A stretch of DNA of 6,423 bases from Sulfurovum sp. (GTDB taxonomy: Bacteria; Campylobacterota; Campylobacteria; Campylobacterales; Sulfurovaceae), in assembly GCA_020726085.1 (NCBI GenBank), contig DYTG01000047.1, positions 1 to 6,423 on the forward strand, in the 5' to 3' direction. A program made the position numbers and the translations under genes. Positions 1 through 6,234 of the stretch are shown here, piece by piece. Positions within the stretch are counted from its first letter, which is position 1, and each line of letters opens with the position of its first letter. The notes under the pieces are model-generated. The model had not been told where the DNA came from, ran no database searches, and saw only the letters and a list, made by a program, of their open reading frames with translations.

Positions 1-454
1 CAAAAATACGAACTTTAGTCGGACAAGTATTTTGACAAGCTGTTGTAGTTTCCCCTCTTACCAGTCGTGTGTCTGTGCAAAAAGTACATTTGTCAACTGT
101 CATAGTTCTGTCATCAACATATCTTGCATCGTACGGACATGCATTCATACAATAACTACATAATATACACTTTTCAGAATCCACACATACTACTCCATTT
201 TCATCATAATATGTTGCATTTGTAGGGCATACTTCTTGACAGGGAGCTTCATCGCAGTGTTGACATTGACTTGGCTGAAAAACATTTGAGGTAATATCTA
301 AAAAAGGATAATTCCCTTTGATTTCAGGAACACCAACCCAAATTCTATGCTTATCTGCTCCAAGCAAAATGCCATTTTCCTCTTTACAGGCTACTTCACA
401 AGCCTTACAATTGATACAATTTTTATAATCTAGTGCCATTCCATATCGTGCCAT
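1..454 (-). CDS. psrB: PsrB-type four-cluster [4Fe-4S] ferredoxin subunit of a polysulfide/thiosulfate reductase (3' end outside window)
   Basis: This is the electron-transfer subunit of a molybdopterin respiratory reductase, carrying electrons between a membrane quinol-oxidising subunit and the catalytic subunit. Reading leftward from the ATG at 454 gives 151 complete codons before the window ends. The protein starts MARYGMALDYKNCINCKACE. Four cysteine groups are visible: C13/C16/C19/C23, C64/C67/C72/C76, C96/C99/C102/C106 and C123/C126/C140/C144. The last group is spaced like the fourth cluster of the PsrB/PhsB/NrfC/DmsB family and ends in CPT. The family is usually around 190-200 residues, so roughly the last quarter is missing. 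There is no signal peptide, which fits export as a complex with the Tat-carrying partner. The start lies two bases after the stop of the upstream catalytic gene, so the two are almost certainly cotranscribed and translationally coupled. The family call is firm; the substrate (polysulfide, thiosulfate, tetrathionate) is inferred. Confidence 0.93.
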   Translation of the reverse strand, partial: MARYGMALDYKNCINCKACEVACKEENGILLGADKHRIWVGVPEIKGNYPFLDITSNVFQPSQCQHCDEAPCQEVCPTNATYYDENGVVCVDSEKCILCSYCMNACPYDARYVDDRTMTVDKCTFCTDTRLVRGETTTACQNTCPTKVRIF

Positions 455-456
455 AG

Positions 457-2850
457 TTATACCTTCCTAATTTTTACATTTGTTTCATGCATAGAAGCAG
501 AACCGTAAACTGGTTCCATAATGTCTTCAATTATTGCATTATCATTTCCACCATTTTTATTCGCCCAAGTAAGAGCTGAACTCTCTTGTCCAAATCCATG
601 AACAAAAAATACTTGGTCTGGTGCTATTTTTTCTGTTGGATATGCTTTGAGTTGTGTTGACCCAATCTTTGAACTTACTTCTATCAAGTCACCAAACTCT
701 ATCCCTTCTTTTTCCGCAATTCGTTTATTTATCCAAATAAAATTTTGGTTCATTAAATCATTGAGCATCGCATTATTCGCTGTACCTGTTTGGGTAAATT
801 GTGCATGGCGACCAGTAAGCAGTCGGTATGAGCCTTGCGGTATCGTATAATTGTACTCATCTCTCCAAATAGGCATAGCATCAATTCCACTTTTTTCGAG
901 TGATCCAATCATGCATTCAACTTTATTCGATGGTGTGATTGGTCGCCCTTCATTAACTGTATATGATCTTTGTTTTTTTGGATAATACTCAAATTCATTT
1001 GCTGAAAGTTGTTTGAAATATTTTTCCATATCAGGATAAAAAACACCATGTTTTTCAAGCATCTCTTTTGCACCAGGATACTCTGAAACTGCATGCTCAT
1101 TGAGTTCTTTTTGGGTATGTTTAAAAGGTAAAGTCAAATCAAACTCTTCATATACCTCTGCTTCGCTACTCTCTTTGATAGCATCTTGCACTTCAGTATC
1201 GTATTTTTTTGTTATTTCAAAGAGTGGTTTTGATATTTTTTCGGTCAAACCTTTGAGTATCTCGATAACTGGTTTACTATCAAACATTGGATTGATTGCT
1301 TTATTTCTTTGAGCAATCGATGGTTCTGCTCCACCGAAAGTTTTGACTGGATCAGTTCTTTCTAAATAAGTGCATTCAGGGAGTACAACATCAGCATACA
1401 TCACTGTATCACTTGGCATAGTATCGATACAAACAACAAGCTCCATTCTTTTAAGCATTTGAGCCGTTTTTTTCGAGTTGGGCATATTCATCATAGGATT
1501 GTGTTTATAGCAAAACATACCTCGAACTTTGTAAGGATGTTTATCTTCTAGAAAATGATTTCTCCAACTAAGCCAAGAACCACCATCACTTACAATAGCA
1601 CAATCATCGTATCCAGCCTCACCTTTTTTTGGTTTTGCTTTTTTAATTACAGCTCTTGATTCTGCATTTTCATACATTGGAAGTAGTCCTTCATGCCCTT
1701 CAATTTTGAGTGTTTTACCAAAAATGAGTCCACCTTCACAGTCAATACCACCACCTAATCCTTGAAATATAGCCATAGCCCGTCTGAGTTGAAAATCATT
1801 TTTGGAAAAAGTACTTCGTCTTCCTGGATAATAAACTGCTTTAGGAGCATTTGCCATAAACTCTCTAGCTATCTCATAAATATCTCCTGCTTTTATTCCA
1901 GTGATTTTTTCTGCCCACTCAGGAGTATATTTATTATCAATAATCATTTGTTGATATTCTGCGAAAAAGTTAAAATTATTTGCTACATACTCTTTATTAT
2001 AAAGCTCCTCAGTAAGAGTTACATAAGTTAAAGCAAGGACAAATGCTAAATCAGTTCCTGGTTTGATTGGCAACCATTTATCTGATTTTGCAGCAGTATT
2101 TGTAAATCGAGGGTCTATACAAATAAGTTTCGCACTATTTTTATGAGCTTTTACATTTTTAAATCCATCCATGGTATCGGGAGTCACAATAGCTTCAGCA
2201 CGATTGGCTCCAGCCATAATGATATATTTTGCATTTTCGAGGTCACTTTGAGGATAAGCTCCAATTGTAACACCATAACCAGAAGCTACAGTTTGAAGAC
2301 AAATAGAGGCATGATTTAACCAATTTGAAGAACCAAATGCTTCATAAAATTGTTTAAATGTATGTTCAGCCGTCCCTTCCCCTGCACAAAATAAGAAGCT
2401 TGAACGATTATCCTCCTCTTCATCTAAGATTTTTGTGATTTTCTCTTCTATATAATTAAAAGCCTCGCCCCAAGTTACTTTTTTGAATTTTCCTTCACCT
2501 TTTTCACCAATTCTTATCATAGGATATTTTAATCTATCTGGATCATACAATGCCTGTATTCCAGCATTTCCCCTTGCACAAAGCATATTCCTTGATTTTG
2601 GAAAATAAGGATTTGGATCTAGCTTTGTAACAACACCATTTTCAACTCTAGCAAGTGCCGCACATTTATTGACACACATTTCGCATAAAGTTGGCACTAA
2701 AAGTGCTTTGCCTGTTCCTGTTTTTGTAGTAAGCTTGATTTCATCTTTTTCTTCTTCATTAGAAAAAAGATTGCTAGTAGCACTCCCCCCTACAACACAA
2801 AGAGCAACACTACCTTGAAGAAATCTTCTTCTTGAAACTTCTATATGCAT
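457..2850 (-). CDS. psrA: Tat-exported molybdopterin oxidoreductase catalytic subunit, PsrA/PhsA type
   Basis: This is the catalytic subunit of a periplasmic respiratory reductase of the DMSO-reductase superfamily (797 aa, close to the usual 750-800 of PsrA/PhsA). The N-terminus has an exact twin-arginine motif SRRRFLQ (residues 6-12) followed by a short hydrophobic stretch ending around residue 30. A [4Fe-4S] motif C56-x2-C59-x3-C63-x27-C91 follows. C184, in NHASICLQT, is the likely Mo-ligating cysteine. A PsrA-like block YPGRRSTFSKNDFQLRRAM (341-359), a VVLPECTYLERTDP block (488-501) and a C-terminal molybdopterin-dinucleotide-binding domain (about 675-797) complete the fold. The ATG at 2850 has AAGGAG four bases upstream, a strong binding site. 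The partner psrB follows two bases after the stop. Polysulfide or elemental-sulfur reduction is the best guess given the likely lineage. Thiosulfate reductase is possible; arsenate, tetrathionate or selenate reductases are related but fit less well. Confidence 0.92.
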   Translation of the reverse strand: MHIEVSRRRFLQGSVALCVVGGSATSNLFSNEEEKDEIKLTTKTGTGKALLVPTLCEMCVNKCAALARVENGVVTKLDPNPYFPKSRNMLCARGNAGIQALYDPDRLKYPMIRIGEKGEGKFKKVTWGEAFNYIEEKITKILDEEEDNRSSFLFCAGEGTAEHTFKQFYEAFGSSNWLNHASICLQTVASGYGVTIGAYPQSDLENAKYIIMAGANRAEAIVTPDTMDGFKNVKAHKNSAKLICIDPRFTNTAAKSDKWLPIKPGTDLAFVLALTYVTLTEELYNKEYVANNFNFFAEYQQMIIDNKYTPEWAEKITGIKAGDIYEIAREFMANAPKAVYYPGRRSTFSKNDFQLRRAMAIFQGLGGGIDCEGGLIFGKTLKIEGHEGLLPMYENAESRAVIKKAKPKKGEAGYDDCAIVSDGGSWLSWRNHFLEDKHPYKVRGMFCYKHNPMMNMPNSKKTAQMLKRMELVVCIDTMPSDTVMYADVVLPECTYLERTDPVKTFGGAEPSIAQRNKAINPMFDSKPVIEILKGLTEKISKPLFEITKKYDTEVQDAIKESSEAEVYEEFDLTLPFKHTQKELNEHAVSEYPGAKEMLEKHGVFYPDMEKYFKQLSANEFEYYPKKQRSYTVNEGRPITPSNKVECMIGSLEKSGIDAMPIWRDEYNYTIPQGSYRLLTGRHAQFTQTGTANNAMLNDLMNQNFIWINKRIAEKEGIEFGDLIEVSSKIGSTQLKAYPTEKIAPDQVFFVHGFGQESSALTWANKNGGNDNAIIEDIMEPVYGSASMHETNVKIRKV
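462..467 (-). promoter_or_regulatory. Ribosome binding site of psrB inside the end of psrA
   Basis: On the minus strand GGAAGG lies 7 bases before the psrB ATG and inside the last codons of psrA. It fixes the psrB start at 454. Because a ribosome finishing psrA passes directly over it, it implies coupled translation of the two subunits. Confidence 0.7.
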
Positions 2851-2922
2851 ACAACTCCTTTAAAGAATAATATTAAGTAAAATTATTTTGGAAATAACCA
2901 TTACTTATGAAAGAATTTTATT

Positions 2923-2935
2923 TTAAGAACCTTAA
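2923..2935. repeat. Short perfect inverted repeat TTAAG-AAC-CTTAA upstream of psrA
   Basis: Two perfect 5-base arms are separated by 3 bases, about 73 bases upstream of the psrA start codon. The position would suit a regulator-binding half-site pair controlling the reductase operon. The arms are short and AT-rich, so chance is quite possible. Confidence 0.3.
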
Positions 2936-3069
2936 CTAAAATTAAATATTTATATAGTTTTAAGACATATTAGTATTTTTTCTCGTTCCACCTCTCCCGA
3001 AGTAGAATACATACAACAGCTAAAACAACCTACCAAAACCTCTCCGTTTCCACCAAACCTTTTTCTTCT

Positions 3070-3153
3070 AAATATCGGTAATCAAGGAAGCACCGTACAA
3101 GTAACAAAATATGGATGCGTTAGTTCGTGCATTTTATATCTTGTTCTTCCTAA
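3070..3153 (-). pseudogene. Remnant of a Y1/IS200-like (REP-associated) transposase N-terminus
   Basis: Reading leftward from 3153, the minus strand gives LGRTRYK, then MHELTHPYFVTCTVLP, a TGA stop at 3084-3082, and LPIF. From memory of the family, this resembles the start of Y1 (single catalytic tyrosine, HUH-type) transposases of the REP-associated group. These often begin with an R-Y-K/R stretch, then P-Y/H-F-V/I-T-x-T/S-V/I-V, then W-L-P-x-F. The stop sits exactly where that tryptophan would be, so TGG to TGA is the likely lesion. In the shifted frame the sequence continues RYLEEKGLVETERFW (3080-3033) before another stop, perhaps a frameshifted continuation. No HUH histidine pair or catalytic tyrosine region survives, so nothing here can be functional. 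No flanking target-site duplication is evident. The match is short and judged by eye, so the call is moderate. Confidence 0.45.
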
Positions 3154-3163
3154 TTGAATATTT

Positions 3164-3187
3164 TAGTATAAATTTGCTTATAGTATA
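3164..3187. repeat. TAGTATA direct repeat, second copy part of a TATACT inverted repeat
   Basis: TAGTATA occurs at 3164-3170 and again at 3181-3187, 17 bases apart. The second copy runs on into TATACT, which is the complement of AGTATA in the first copy. It lies just upstream (in the minus-strand sense) of the transposase-like remnant, so it could be an element end or an old promoter, but the sequence is simple and AT-rich. Confidence 0.25.
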
Positions 3188-3324
3188 CTTTTTACCAAAA
3201 GATTTCAAAGATATCATACTGCAATATTGGAGAGTAGAGACATACTATTATCATTTAGGCATTGAGGAGTTTTTCACATGATTATGGGATGTTTTAGTTT
3301 GGATTAAGATTTTATTGGATTTAC

Positions 3325-3540
3325 CTACAAAATACCCGAAAAAATCACCAATACTATTCCAAGTAGCGTCCAATTATCAGGAAAAGAGTCACTAAGCATG
3401 ACTCCAACACTGTTTCTAAAAAAGGTAATCTCAATAGATGGCAAGGAGAGAGTGAGTAATTTCACAAAACCGCCCATAAAGGCAAACGATAGGGAGGCAA
3501 GAAGTATCAATGTAACGCCTCGCTTGATCGTTAGAGCCAT
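3325..3540 (-). pseudogene. Internally deleted EamA/DMT-family transporter relic (N-terminus fused to C-terminus)
   Basis: The 71-codon frame is a drug/metabolite transporter reduced to its two ends. Residues 1-47 (MALTIKRGVTLILLASLSFA through FFRNSVGV) look like the start of an EamA protein: first membrane helix, the GGFVKLL segment and the FFRN loop opening helix 2. Residues 48-71 (MLSDSFPDNWTLLGIVLVIF then SGIL) look like the end of the last helix of the second EamA repeat. Full-length members have about 280-300 residues and ten helices, so roughly 220 residues are missing in frame, with the joint near position 3400. The ATG overlaps the end of the upstream TSUP permease gene by 10 bases (ATGGCTCTAA), suggesting that the intact gene was once coupled to it. 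No clear Shine-Dalgarno is seen. A two-helix product might still be translated but could not transport. A genuine small membrane protein is the alternative. Confidence 0.7.
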
Positions 3541-4271
3541 ATTTTTTTGACCATCAAAAGAAGCGAAAGGGTATAGAGTCCAATAATTAAAAATTTATGA
3601 TTGCGACTGGTGACATGATCTTTGAGCCAAATACCCACAAAAACACCCATAAGCGAGGCAACACCCACTTGAAGTCCGTTTGTAATATCCAAATGACTCA
3701 CAATCAATCGCCCAATAAGTCCCGCAACCGAGGAGAAAACCACAAAAAAGAGACCCGCACTCACCGCTTTTTTAATAGGATAGTGCAAGATACCCGCAAG
3801 TATGGGTGTAAGCAAGATAGAACCACCCACTCCTAAACTAATCGTAAACGAACTAATTGTCATACCTATAATAAAAAGTGCAAACCAATGCAACGTTTTA
3901 ATGGGTGCATCGTCGGAAATTTTGGTCGATTTGAAGAGTTTGTAGAGGGCAAACAGCATCAATCCTACAAAAAAATACTCCAACCAGCCACTAGGGACAT
4001 ACTGAGTAATGTACCCACCAATAAAACCGCCAACAAAGCCTCCAATCCCCACATAGAGACCATCAGCTAGATTGAGTGAGCCTTTTTTAAAATTGAGATA
4101 AGAGCCATAGATAGAGCTAAAAACCATCTGAATAATAGAGATGCCAATAGCAGTTTTAATATCAAAACCGATAGTAACGAGCAAAGGCACAAGTATCATC
4201 CCGCCACCTACGCCAAAAAAGCCAGAGATGGCCCCTATAGTAATACCAATAAGAACTAACTCAATGCCCAT
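3531..4271 (-). CDS. TauE/SafE (TSUP) family membrane permease
   Basis: This is an inner-membrane protein of the TSUP/TauE-SafE family, whose members move sulfite, sulfonates, sulfoacetate or other organic anions. The protein is almost entirely hydrophobic, with about eight predicted membrane segments in two related halves. Each half opens with the family's glycine-rich signature: ISGFFGVGGGMILVP in the first and ISLGVGGSILLTP in the second. I start at the ATG at 4271 (246 aa, MGIELVLIG), because GGAG lies 6 bases before it and an extended -10 box puts the transcript start near 4291. The ATG at 4283, four codons upstream, is in frame but has no binding site and would sit about 8 bases into the message. 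The stop overlaps the start of the EamA relic. Its nearness to a sulfur-compound reductase is suggestive only, since the relic and a gene-poor region lie between them. The substrate cannot be read from the sequence. Confidence 0.88.
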   Translation of the reverse strand: MGIELVLIGITIGAISGFFGVGGGMILVPLLVTIGFDIKTAIGISIIQMVFSSIYGSYLNFKKGSLNLADGLYVGIGGFVGGFIGGYITQYVPSGWLEYFFVGLMLFALYKLFKSTKISDDAPIKTLHWFALFIIGMTISSFTISLGVGGSILLTPILAGILHYPIKKAVSAGLFFVVFSSVAGLIGRLIVSHLDITNGLQVGVASLMGVFVGIWLKDHVTSRNHKFLIIGLYTLSLLLMVKKIWL

Positions 4272-4297
4272 AGTTTGCTCCATAATAAAATGGGCTA

Positions 4298-4306
4298 ATT
4301 ATAGCA
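4298..4306 (-). promoter_or_regulatory. Extended -10 promoter element for the TSUP permease gene
   Basis: The minus strand reads TGCTATAAT, a perfect -10 hexamer (4303-4298) with the extended TGn motif. No good -35 is seen, which is common in Campylobacterota. Transcription would start near 4291, leaving room for the GGAG site and the ATG at 4271 but not for a binding site before the ATG at 4283. Confidence 0.65.
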
Positions 4307-4329
4307 TTTTTAGATAAGGAGAGAGTTCT

Positions 4330-4944
4330 TTAGCTAGGAATTTTTGTGGGTACTTGCATATGGGGTTGCCATGGAGTAGCCGAATTGGTAGTGGTGTATT
4401 TTGGAACATATCCCTCTTGATTTAAAAAGAGTTTCTTTTCGTCGGTACTAAGGTAGCGTTTGCAAAGCTTCATGCGTTGTTGATAGGTCTCGGAGGTTTT
4501 TAAATCGGTGTAGATAACTTTTCTAGCACCGCTACTCGCATGTGCAAACCACCCATTGCCAATATAGATGCCCACGTGGCTGATATATCTGTTGCGTTTG
4601 TTTTTGGAACCAAAAAAGATCAAATCACCGTAAGCCAACTCAGCAGGTTCGACCGTTTTACCTACTTTGGCTTGGTCACGCGCTACTCGTGGAAGATTTA
4701 CGCCCATTTTTCCATAAACATTGTAGGTTAGTCCTGAACAATCAAAAGCATGAGGACCCTCTTCTGCCCAAACATAGGGTTTGTTGATGTGTTGATTGAG
4801 TTGTTTTTGAATATTGTCTCGCTTGGGTTGATAAGAGACGGATGGTTTAATGATGGCGTAGTTTGGATATTTGTAAGCTTCACCGCAACCGTTGAGGGCC
4901 AAAGCAACTAAAAAAAGGACAAATGCAATAGATTGTGATCTCAT
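4330..4944 (-). CDS. NlpC/P60 family lipoprotein, probable peptidoglycan endopeptidase
   Basis: This 204-residue lipoprotein probably cleaves peptide cross-links or stem peptides of peptidoglycan in the periplasm. The signal peptide MRSQSIAFVLFLVALALNGC ends in a lipobox (LNGC) with the lipidated cysteine at C20. The NlpC/P60 domain runs from about 52 to 165. It shows NKPYVWAEEGPHAFDCSG with nucleophile C69, then LPRVARDQ, GDLIFFGS, the catalytic histidine H123 in SHVGIYIGNG, and the third polar residue H135 in FAHASS. All three expected catalytic positions are present. A proline/threonine-rich tail follows (about 166-204). The size fits single-domain relatives such as Spr/MepS. GGAG lies 8 bases before the ATG at 4944. 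The gene is divergent from rplM and is followed after a short gap by the TSUP gene, which has its own -10 box, so the two need not be an operon. The exact bond cleaved is not known. Confidence 0.92.
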   Translation of the reverse strand: MRSQSIAFVLFLVALALNGCGEAYKYPNYAIIKPSVSYQPKRDNIQKQLNQHINKPYVWAEEGPHAFDCSGLTYNVYGKMGVNLPRVARDQAKVGKTVEPAELAYGDLIFFGSKNKRNRYISHVGIYIGNGWFAHASSGARKVIYTDLKTSETYQQRMKLCKRYLSTDEKKLFLNQEGYVPKYTTTNSATPWQPHMQVPTKIPS

Positions 4945-4984
4945 AGAAGAAACTCCAAAAGTAAGAATTTAAGAAAGTGACAAA

Positions 4985-4990
4985 ATTATA
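4985..4990 (-). promoter_or_regulatory. -10 box for the NlpC/P60 lipoprotein gene
   Basis: The minus strand reads ATACTATAATTTTG, with a perfect TATAAT at 4990-4985, about 40 bases upstream of the start codon. The predicted leader is some 34 bases and includes the GGAG site at 4956-4953. No strong -35 is visible, as is usual for this lineage. Confidence 0.6.
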
Positions 4991-5085
4991 GTATCTAAAA
5001 CCTTAAAAGACTATAAAAAATAAAATTAGTATTTTCTTGTGAAAGAATTTTTCTCTATAAAAATTTAAATTTGTCTTAATTTAAG

Positions 5086-5113
5086 TTGTTTTTAATAAAT
5101 AAAAAGCTATAGT
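5086..5113 (+). promoter_or_regulatory. Promoter of the rplM-rpsI operon
   Basis: TTGTTT (5086-5091) and TATAGT (5108-5113) are separated by 16 bases, giving a likely start near 5120 and a leader of about 47 bases. Just upstream is very AT-rich sequence with a perfect inverted repeat (TTAAATT at 5065-5071, AATTTAA at 5078-5084), which could act as an UP-like element. I see no obvious autoregulatory RNA structure in the leader. Confidence 0.55.
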
Positions 5114-5166
5114 TCGCTTCACGATTATCGATAAACAATAATTGATACAAATTTGAAGGACAATTC

Positions 5167-5595
5167 ATGAAAATGACAAAAGTGGTTAAGCCTCATGAAG
5201 TACAAAGAGATTGGATTTTAATCGACGCTGAAGGTCAAACTTTTGGTCGTATCCTCACTCAGACGGCTACATATTTAAGAGGGAAACACAAGCCATCGTT
5301 TACACCCAATGTTGATTGCGGTGATTATGTGGTAATTATCAACGCTGAAAAAGCAAAATTTACAGGTAATAAACTCAATGATAAAGAGTACTTTACTTAC
5401 AGTGGTTATTTTGGTAGTACCAAAAGCAAAAAGCTTGGCGATATGCTTGAAAATCATACCGAAAAGCTCTTTAAATTAGCCGCAAGAGGGATGCTCCCAA
5501 AAACCAATTTGGGCAAAGCAATGCTTAAAAAACTTAAAGTTTATGCAGGTAGCGAACACCCCCACACAGCACAATTTAACAAAGGAAGCAATTAA
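5167..5595 (+). CDS. rplM: Large-subunit ribosomal protein L13 (uL13)
   Basis: Ribosomal protein uL13 binds 23S rRNA early in assembly of the 50S subunit. The 142-residue length equals that of the E. coli protein. Family landmarks are present: RDWILIDAEGQTFGR near the start (residues 15-29), LRGKHKPSFTPNVDCGDYVV (38-57), INAEKAKFTGNK, then GMLPKTNLGKAMLKKLKVYA (108-127) and the GSEHPHTAQ end. The ATG at 5167 is preferred over the in-frame ATG two codons later (5173), because GAAGGA ends 6 bases before the first. The stop overlaps the rpsI start (TAATG), the standard rplM-rpsI pairing, so the two proteins are made from one message in matched amounts. Nothing in the gene is unusual. Confidence 0.98.
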   Translation: MKMTKVVKPHEVQRDWILIDAEGQTFGRILTQTATYLRGKHKPSFTPNVDCGDYVVIINAEKAKFTGNKLNDKEYFTYSGYFGSTKSKKLGDMLENHTEKLFKLAARGMLPKTNLGKAMLKKLKVYAGSEHPHTAQFNKGSN

Positions 5596-5984
5596 TGGCA
5601 AAAATTTATGCAACAGGCAAAAGAAAAACAGCTATTGCTAAAGTATGGCTTACACCTGGTAGTGGCGAGATGGTAATCAATGGCAAAAGCATTGATGAGT
5701 GGTTGGGTGGTCATGAGACGCTCAAAATGAAAGTAAGACTACCGCTTAATGCTACCAAACAACTTGATGCCGTAAACATCACAGCTACTACACTAGGTGG
5801 TGGATACTCCGCTCAAGCCGATGCTTTAAAGCACGGAATTACACGTGCATTGGTACGCTACGAAGAGGGCTTTAGAGCGATTCTTAAACCTATGGGACTT
5901 TTGACACGAGATTCAAGAGTGGTTGAAAGAAAGAAGCCAGGAAAAAGAAAAGCCAGACGCTCTCCACAATTTTCAAAAAGATAG
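5595..5984 (+). CDS. rpsI: Small-subunit ribosomal protein S9 (uS9)
   Basis: Ribosomal protein uS9 sits in the head of the 30S subunit; its C-terminal tail reaches the P-site tRNA. The 129-residue protein begins MAKIYATGKRKTAIAKVWLT, the usual GKRKTAIA opening, and has the GGGYSAQADALKHGITRALV block (68-87). It ends with a very basic tail (RKKPGKRKARRSPQFSKR), including the conserved SKR terminus that contacts tRNA. The ATG shares its first base with the last base of the rplM stop codon. AAAGGAAG, a few bases upstream inside rplM, serves as ribosome binding site. A hairpin with a T-rich trailer follows about 25 bases after the stop, so the operon probably ends here. Confidence 0.98.
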   Translation: MAKIYATGKRKTAIAKVWLTPGSGEMVINGKSIDEWLGGHETLKMKVRLPLNATKQLDAVNITATTLGGGYSAQADALKHGITRALVRYEEGFRAILKPMGLLTRDSRVVERKKPGKRKARRSPQFSKR

Positions 5985-6007
5985 TCGAACACTTTTTGCC
6001 TATCTTC

Positions 6008-6040
6008 CCAGACTCCTTTTTTGGGGGTTTGGCTCTATTT
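6008..6040 (+). terminator. Probable intrinsic terminator after rpsI
   Basis: CCAGACTCC (6008-6016) can pair with GGGGGTTTGG (6023-6032) around a six-T loop, with two G-T wobbles and one bulged G. The T-rich stretch CTCTATTTTA follows. It lies about 25 bases after the rpsI stop. The weak pairs and the imperfect T tract keep the call moderate. Confidence 0.5.
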
Positions 6041-6198
6041 TACTCACCTATTTTATCCTATACGAAATAATCTTTTGCTTTTTGATAAATGTTAGATATT
6101 TTAAAAATTACTCTATTTGTAGTGTTGCTTGTGTAGCTTTTCACCAACAGCGACGCAATTTGCACCAAAAATTTATCTTATTGGTAGCAACATAAAAG

Positions 6199-6204
6199 TA
6201 CAAT
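6199..6204 (+). promoter_or_regulatory. Possible -10 box for the downstream lipoprotein gene
   Basis: TACAAT lies about 30 bases before the lipoprotein start codon, at the right distance for a short leader. No good -35 is visible at the matching spacing. Between the rpsI terminator and this point (6041-6198) I see no gene or RNA I can support. Confidence 0.3.
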
Positions 6205-6234
6205 CGTAACAAAATTTTAAATGGAGATGATGGT

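Larger units (their letters stand above)
2851..3324. other. Gene-poor junction upstream of psrA containing relic sequence
   Basis: No intact gene with a supported start is visible in these roughly 470 bases. The first 80 or so next to psrA are AT-rich leader, with the psrA Shine-Dalgarno at 2855-2860 and a small inverted repeat at 2923-2935; I see no convincing -10 element there. From about 2985 to 3070 the minus strand is conspicuously purine-rich (the plus strand has many C and few G), as coding strands often are, but all three minus frames are interrupted. From 3070 to 3153 the minus strand reads like a transposase N-terminus. The stretch 3160-3324 is AT-rich with a TAGTATA repeat and no gene I can support. 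Confidence 0.6.

Noticed and set aside
2936..3156. Plus-strand open stretch of about 73 codons without an ATG, ending in ...ILYLVLPN
   Set aside because: It has no start codon or binding site and is antisense to the purine-rich, coding-like strand; it is probably a mirror of that composition.
3111..3281. Plus-strand 56-codon frame MDALVRAFYILFFLIEYFSI..., which looks like a small membrane protein
   Set aside because: There is no Shine-Dalgarno before the ATG, it lies antisense to the transposase-like remnant, and hydrophobic frames arise easily in AT-rich DNA.
4540..4731. Plus-strand frame within the NlpC/P60 gene
   Set aside because: It is the antisense shadow of a gene with a complete catalytic triad and lipobox.
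6123..6192. TGTTGCT and AGCAACA inverted pair upstream of the lipoprotein, considered as a small RNA or tRNA-like structure
   Set aside because: The arms are only 7 bases and 56 bases apart, and no cloverleaf or conserved tRNA loops can be drawn between them.
5923..6195. 90-codon plus-strand frame overlapping the end of rpsI
   Set aside because: It begins inside rpsI in another frame, reads through the likely terminator, has no binding site and resembles no family I know.
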